Positions 61,934 to 64,000 of a DNA stretch of 64,000 nt are shown piece after piece. The notes beneath the pieces were generated by a model. That model did not search any database. It worked only from the letters and a program-made list of their open reading frames with translations, and had not been told where the DNA came from. Source of the DNA: an uncultured Lachnospiraceae bacterium (GTDB lineage Bacteria > Bacillota > Clostridia > Lachnospirales > Lachnospiraceae); contig CACYMQ010000001.1 in the NCBI GenBank assembly GCA_902775555.1, forward strand, positions 36,338 through 100,337. Direction: 5' to 3'. The translations under genes and the position numbers were made by a program. Numbering within the stretch: position 1 is the first letter of the stretch; each line of letters begins with the position of its first letter.

Positions 61934-62680
61934 TTATATCATTTTTATATACTCCCGCTGGCTTCGATAGGCAGCGGGAGTTTTTCCTGTCAGTTTGCGA
62001 AATGCCGCGGTAAATGCACTTTGAGAGGAAAATCCCAGTGAAAGCGCAATGGCCGATATGGGATAATCCGTATTCTGCAGGATGTTCTCAGCCGTGCGGA
62101 TCTTCACGGAAAGGATATAGGCCTTGACCGTGACCCCGACCTCCCTGGAGAAGATCCGTGAGAAGTAACTGGGACTGAGCCCCTCCACCTCCGCCAGTCT
62201 CTCCATCGTCAGTGATTCATGCAGGTGATCATAGATATAATCGATGGCATGATGCACATAGACAGAGTAAGGCGTCGGATTCTTCATGAGCTTCTGCATT
62301 CTGGTAGCCAGATCCACCTGTGCCTGCCCCAGAAGGTCCAGCACCTCCTCTACCGACTTCGATTCATCCGCCCGCTGGATATAGATATCACTGATGGTAT
62401 AGGCTTCCGCATGGGGCAGGCCTGCCTCTATGCACATGCGCGCGATCACCCCAAGAGATACCACCAGATGGTAGATGCTGTTTCTCAGCGGATTTTTCGA
62501 CAGAACGCCCTTTCCGGCGAAGAAATCCTTCCGCACCTCTTCATAATTCTTTCGTACCGTATCCACTCTCCCGTTCACGATATCCGTATACCTGGAGAAT
62601 TCCTTCCGGACATCGGTCCTGACAAAGCCTTCATCCCTTTGCAGGTACAGTCTGTAATCCAGTTCCTTACTTGTATTCAT
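61934..62680 (-). CDS. AraC-family transcriptional regulator
   Basis: A 248-residue regulator. C-terminal double helix-turn-helix (about 150-245): MERLAEVEGLSPSYFSRIFSREVGVTVKAYILSVKIRTAENIL and ISAIALSLGFSSQSAFTAAFRKLTGKTPAAYR. The N-terminal 145 residues form a helical effector domain with no recognised family. ATG 62680 follows GAGGGTG; ATG 62692 lies within that sequence. Divergent from the MATE transporter gene, which is the likely target. Confidence 0.9.
   Translation of the reverse strand: MNTSKELDYRLYLQRDEGFVRTDVRKEFSRYTDIVNGRVDTVRKNYEEVRKDFFAGKGVLSKNPLRNSIYHLVVSLGVIARMCIEAGLPHAEAYTISDIYIQRADESKSVEEVLDLLGQAQVDLATRMQKLMKNPTPYSVYVHHAIDYIYDHLHESLTMERLAEVEGLSPSYFSRIFSREVGVTVKAYILSVKIRTAENILQNTDYPISAIALSLGFSSQSAFTAAFRKLTGKTPAAYRSQREYIKMI
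61952..61985 (+). terminator. Terminator of the 61135 gene inside the araC coding end
   Basis: CTCCCGCTG (61952-61960) pairs with CAGCGGGAG (61972-61980), followed by TTTTT. It codes for the Ser/Arg/Tyr-rich end of the AraC protein on the other strand. Confidence 0.85.
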
Positions 62681-62745
62681 GTTCACCCTCATTTCATATC
62701 ATGAACGGTTCCTTTTTTACATTATGTCATGGATTTGTAAAAATA

Positions 62746-62777
62746 ACAATAGAATTGATAACACAAACTTTCAATTC
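62746..62777 (-). promoter_or_regulatory. AraC promoter with operator-like dyad
   Basis: TTGAAA (62774-62769), a 17-base spacer and TATTGT (62751-62746). GAATTGA and TCAATTC (62752-62758 and 62771-62777) form a 7-base inverted repeat over the spacer and -35 box, suitable for autoregulation. It is about 75 bases from the MATE start, so it could control that gene too. Confidence 0.55.
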
Positions 62778-62850
62778 ATGTTTTAATCCACATAACGACC
62801 CGCAGATATGACAGATCATTGCGGAAAAATGAAGGAAAGGCGGTAATCCC

Positions 62851-64000
62851 ATGAAAGCATCACCCGTATCCGATTTCACCAGTGGTAACAGTACAAAGCA
62901 GATACTAGGGTTTTTCTGGCCTCTGCTTCTCACCAGTATGCTTCAACAGCTTTATAATTTTGTAGATACACTGATCGTAGGAAAGGGTCTGGGCGACAAT
63001 GCCCTGGCAGCCGTCGGAAATATGGGCTCCCTCTTCTTCCTTGTGATCGGCTTCTCCCTGGGACTGTCCAATGGCTTCGGTGTCCTCATCGCACAGAGCT
63101 TCGGCGCAAAGGACTATGACCGGCTCCGCAGAAATCTGGCCGCTACGATCCAGCTTGCAGCAGGGATCGCCGTATTTCTCACGGTAGCCAGCATCCTGTT
63201 CCTGCCCTTTGCTCTTCGTCTTTTAAACACCGATGAAGTGATCATGTCCGACAGTCTGCTGTATGGTTACATCGTACTCGGAGGTCTTTCCACCTCCATC
63301 CTGTATAATGTATCCTCCTGTATCCTTCGTTCGCTCGGAGACAGCAAGACACCGCTGAAGGCCATCATCGCATCTTCGATCCTGAACCTCGGACTGGACT
63401 CCTTCTTTATCTTTATCCTGAAGACCGGAGTGGAGGGCGCTGCCATTGCAACCGTGCTTTCCCAGGTGATCTCCTCTATGATCTGTATCCGGCAGCTGAG
63501 AAAGATCGAATTCATCCGGCTGAAGAAAAGCGATTTCAAAAATCAGTTTTCTCTTTATCTGGAATTATTGAAGAACGGCCTTCCCATGGCCTTCATGAAT
63601 TCCCTTACCGCCATCGGCTGTATGGTGGTCCAGTCCTTTGTAAATGACTACGGTGTCACCTACACAAGTGCATATTCCGTCTGCGGAAAATACAATAATC
63701 TCTTTATGAACCCTGCCTTCACTGCCGGAAATGCCATGAGTGCCTTTACGGGACAAAATCACGGAGCAGGAAACTATGTAAGGATCCGGGAAGGACTTCG
63801 AGTATGCCTCCGTATCGCATTTATCGCTTACCTGATCCTGGGAAGCGTTATGGTTCTCTTCCCGAGGACGCTTGCCACCTTCCTTCTGGAGGGTGAACAG
63901 CCGATCTCACTGGCCGTACAGTACTTCCCCATTACCGGAGTCAGTCTCATCGCAGTCGACTTCCTTTTCGTCTACCGAAGCGGTGTACAGGGTATGGGAC
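62851..64000 (+). CDS. MATE-family efflux transporter (cut by the window end)
   Basis: An open frame of 383 codons from ATG 62851 to the end of the window. Multiple hydrophobic helices with the family pattern: QILGFFWPLLLTSMLQQLYNFVDTLIVGKGLG at the start, VLIAQSFGAKDYDRL and the repeat half starting NGLPMAFMNSL with AFTGQNHGAGNY. MATE proteins export drugs or metabolites using Na or H gradients. AAGGAAAGG precedes ATG at 11 bases. Truncated at the C-terminus by the window edge; about 60-70 residues should be missing. Divergent from AraC. Confidence 0.93.
   Translation, partial: MKASPVSDFTSGNSTKQILGFFWPLLLTSMLQQLYNFVDTLIVGKGLGDNALAAVGNMGSLFFLVIGFSLGLSNGFGVLIAQSFGAKDYDRLRRNLAATIQLAAGIAVFLTVASILFLPFALRLLNTDEVIMSDSLLYGYIVLGGLSTSILYNVSSCILRSLGDSKTPLKAIIASSILNLGLDSFFIFILKTGVEGAAIATVLSQVISSMICIRQLRKIEFIRLKKSDFKNQFSLYLELLKNGLPMAFMNSLTAIGCMVVQSFVNDYGVTYTSAYSVCGKYNNLFMNPAFTAGNAMSAFTGQNHGAGNYVRIREGLRVCLRIAFIAYLILGSVMVLFPRTLATFLLEGEQPISLAVQYFPITGVSLIAVDFLFVYRSGVQGMG

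Overview
The window is one 64 kb piece of a low-to-mid GC Firmicutes chromosome, most likely an anaerobic member of the Clostridia close to the Lachnospiraceae. The family assignment is an inference. It rests on CodY, RNase Y, the rimP-nusA-rnpM-ylxQ-infB-rbfA-nrnA-truB-ribF operon, a reverse rubrerythrin, a clostripain-type peptidase, an Lrg pair, strong AGGAGG-type ribosome binding sites and sigma-A promoters. Most genes lie on the minus strand.

Layout. 1-2.4 kb is an accessory-looking island. It holds a promoter with a textbook Firmicutes LexA (SOS) box, a small zinc-ribbon protein, a 31-codon ORF overlapping a Cys-rich protein with a sigma-region-4-like end, a YedK/HMCES-type SRAP protein and short tandem repeats. 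2.4-7.6 kb: metA (acetyl-CoA type by its Glu111), ligA, rluF, an Lrp-type regulator and a membrane-anchored protein. 7.7-16.5 kb: tRNA-Arg and the long translation/ribosome-maturation operon. 16.6-19.9 kb: an M24 aminopeptidase, tsf and rpsB. 19.9-26 kb: mnmA, two membrane-anchored coiled-coil/acidic proteins, codY and topA. 26-37 kb: aroC, xerD, a Nudix hydrolase, rny, hisC, two membrane proteins with proline- or zinc-ribbon-type N-termini, a small helical protein, lrgB-lrgA-nagZ-mutY. 37-46 kb: carB (without carA), a secreted clostripain-family peptidase, a membrane EAL phosphodiesterase, reverse rubrerythrin. 46-55 kb: a lipoprotein-response regulator-histidine kinase unit, then trmD-rimM-khpA-rpsP-ffh-ylxM, an sce7726-type nuclease fold protein with an HPr-like protein that lacks its active histidine, and mtaB. 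55-64 kb: tRNA-Glu, a MoxR-DUF58-transglutaminase-esterase unit, an unknown membrane protein, an AraC regulator and a MATE transporter cut by the window end.

How it works together. The centre is a translation and RNA-metabolism core (initiation, elongation, ribosome assembly, tRNA modification, SRP, RNase Y) interleaved with cell-envelope functions and signalling (c-di-GMP hydrolysis, two-component system, CodY). The parts that are not standard are the SOS-box island, several palindromic candidate operators placed in promoter spacers, terminator-like hairpins lying between a promoter and its gene (rimP, codY, rubrerythrin), terminators embedded in the 3' coding end of the convergent gene, a dispersed repeat that supplies the last codons of ligA, and small-repeat insertions within otherwise conserved proteins (histidine kinase, IF-2, LrgA). 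No CRISPR array, rRNA operon, complete insertion sequence or complete prophage was seen. Promoter and hairpin calls were made by eye.
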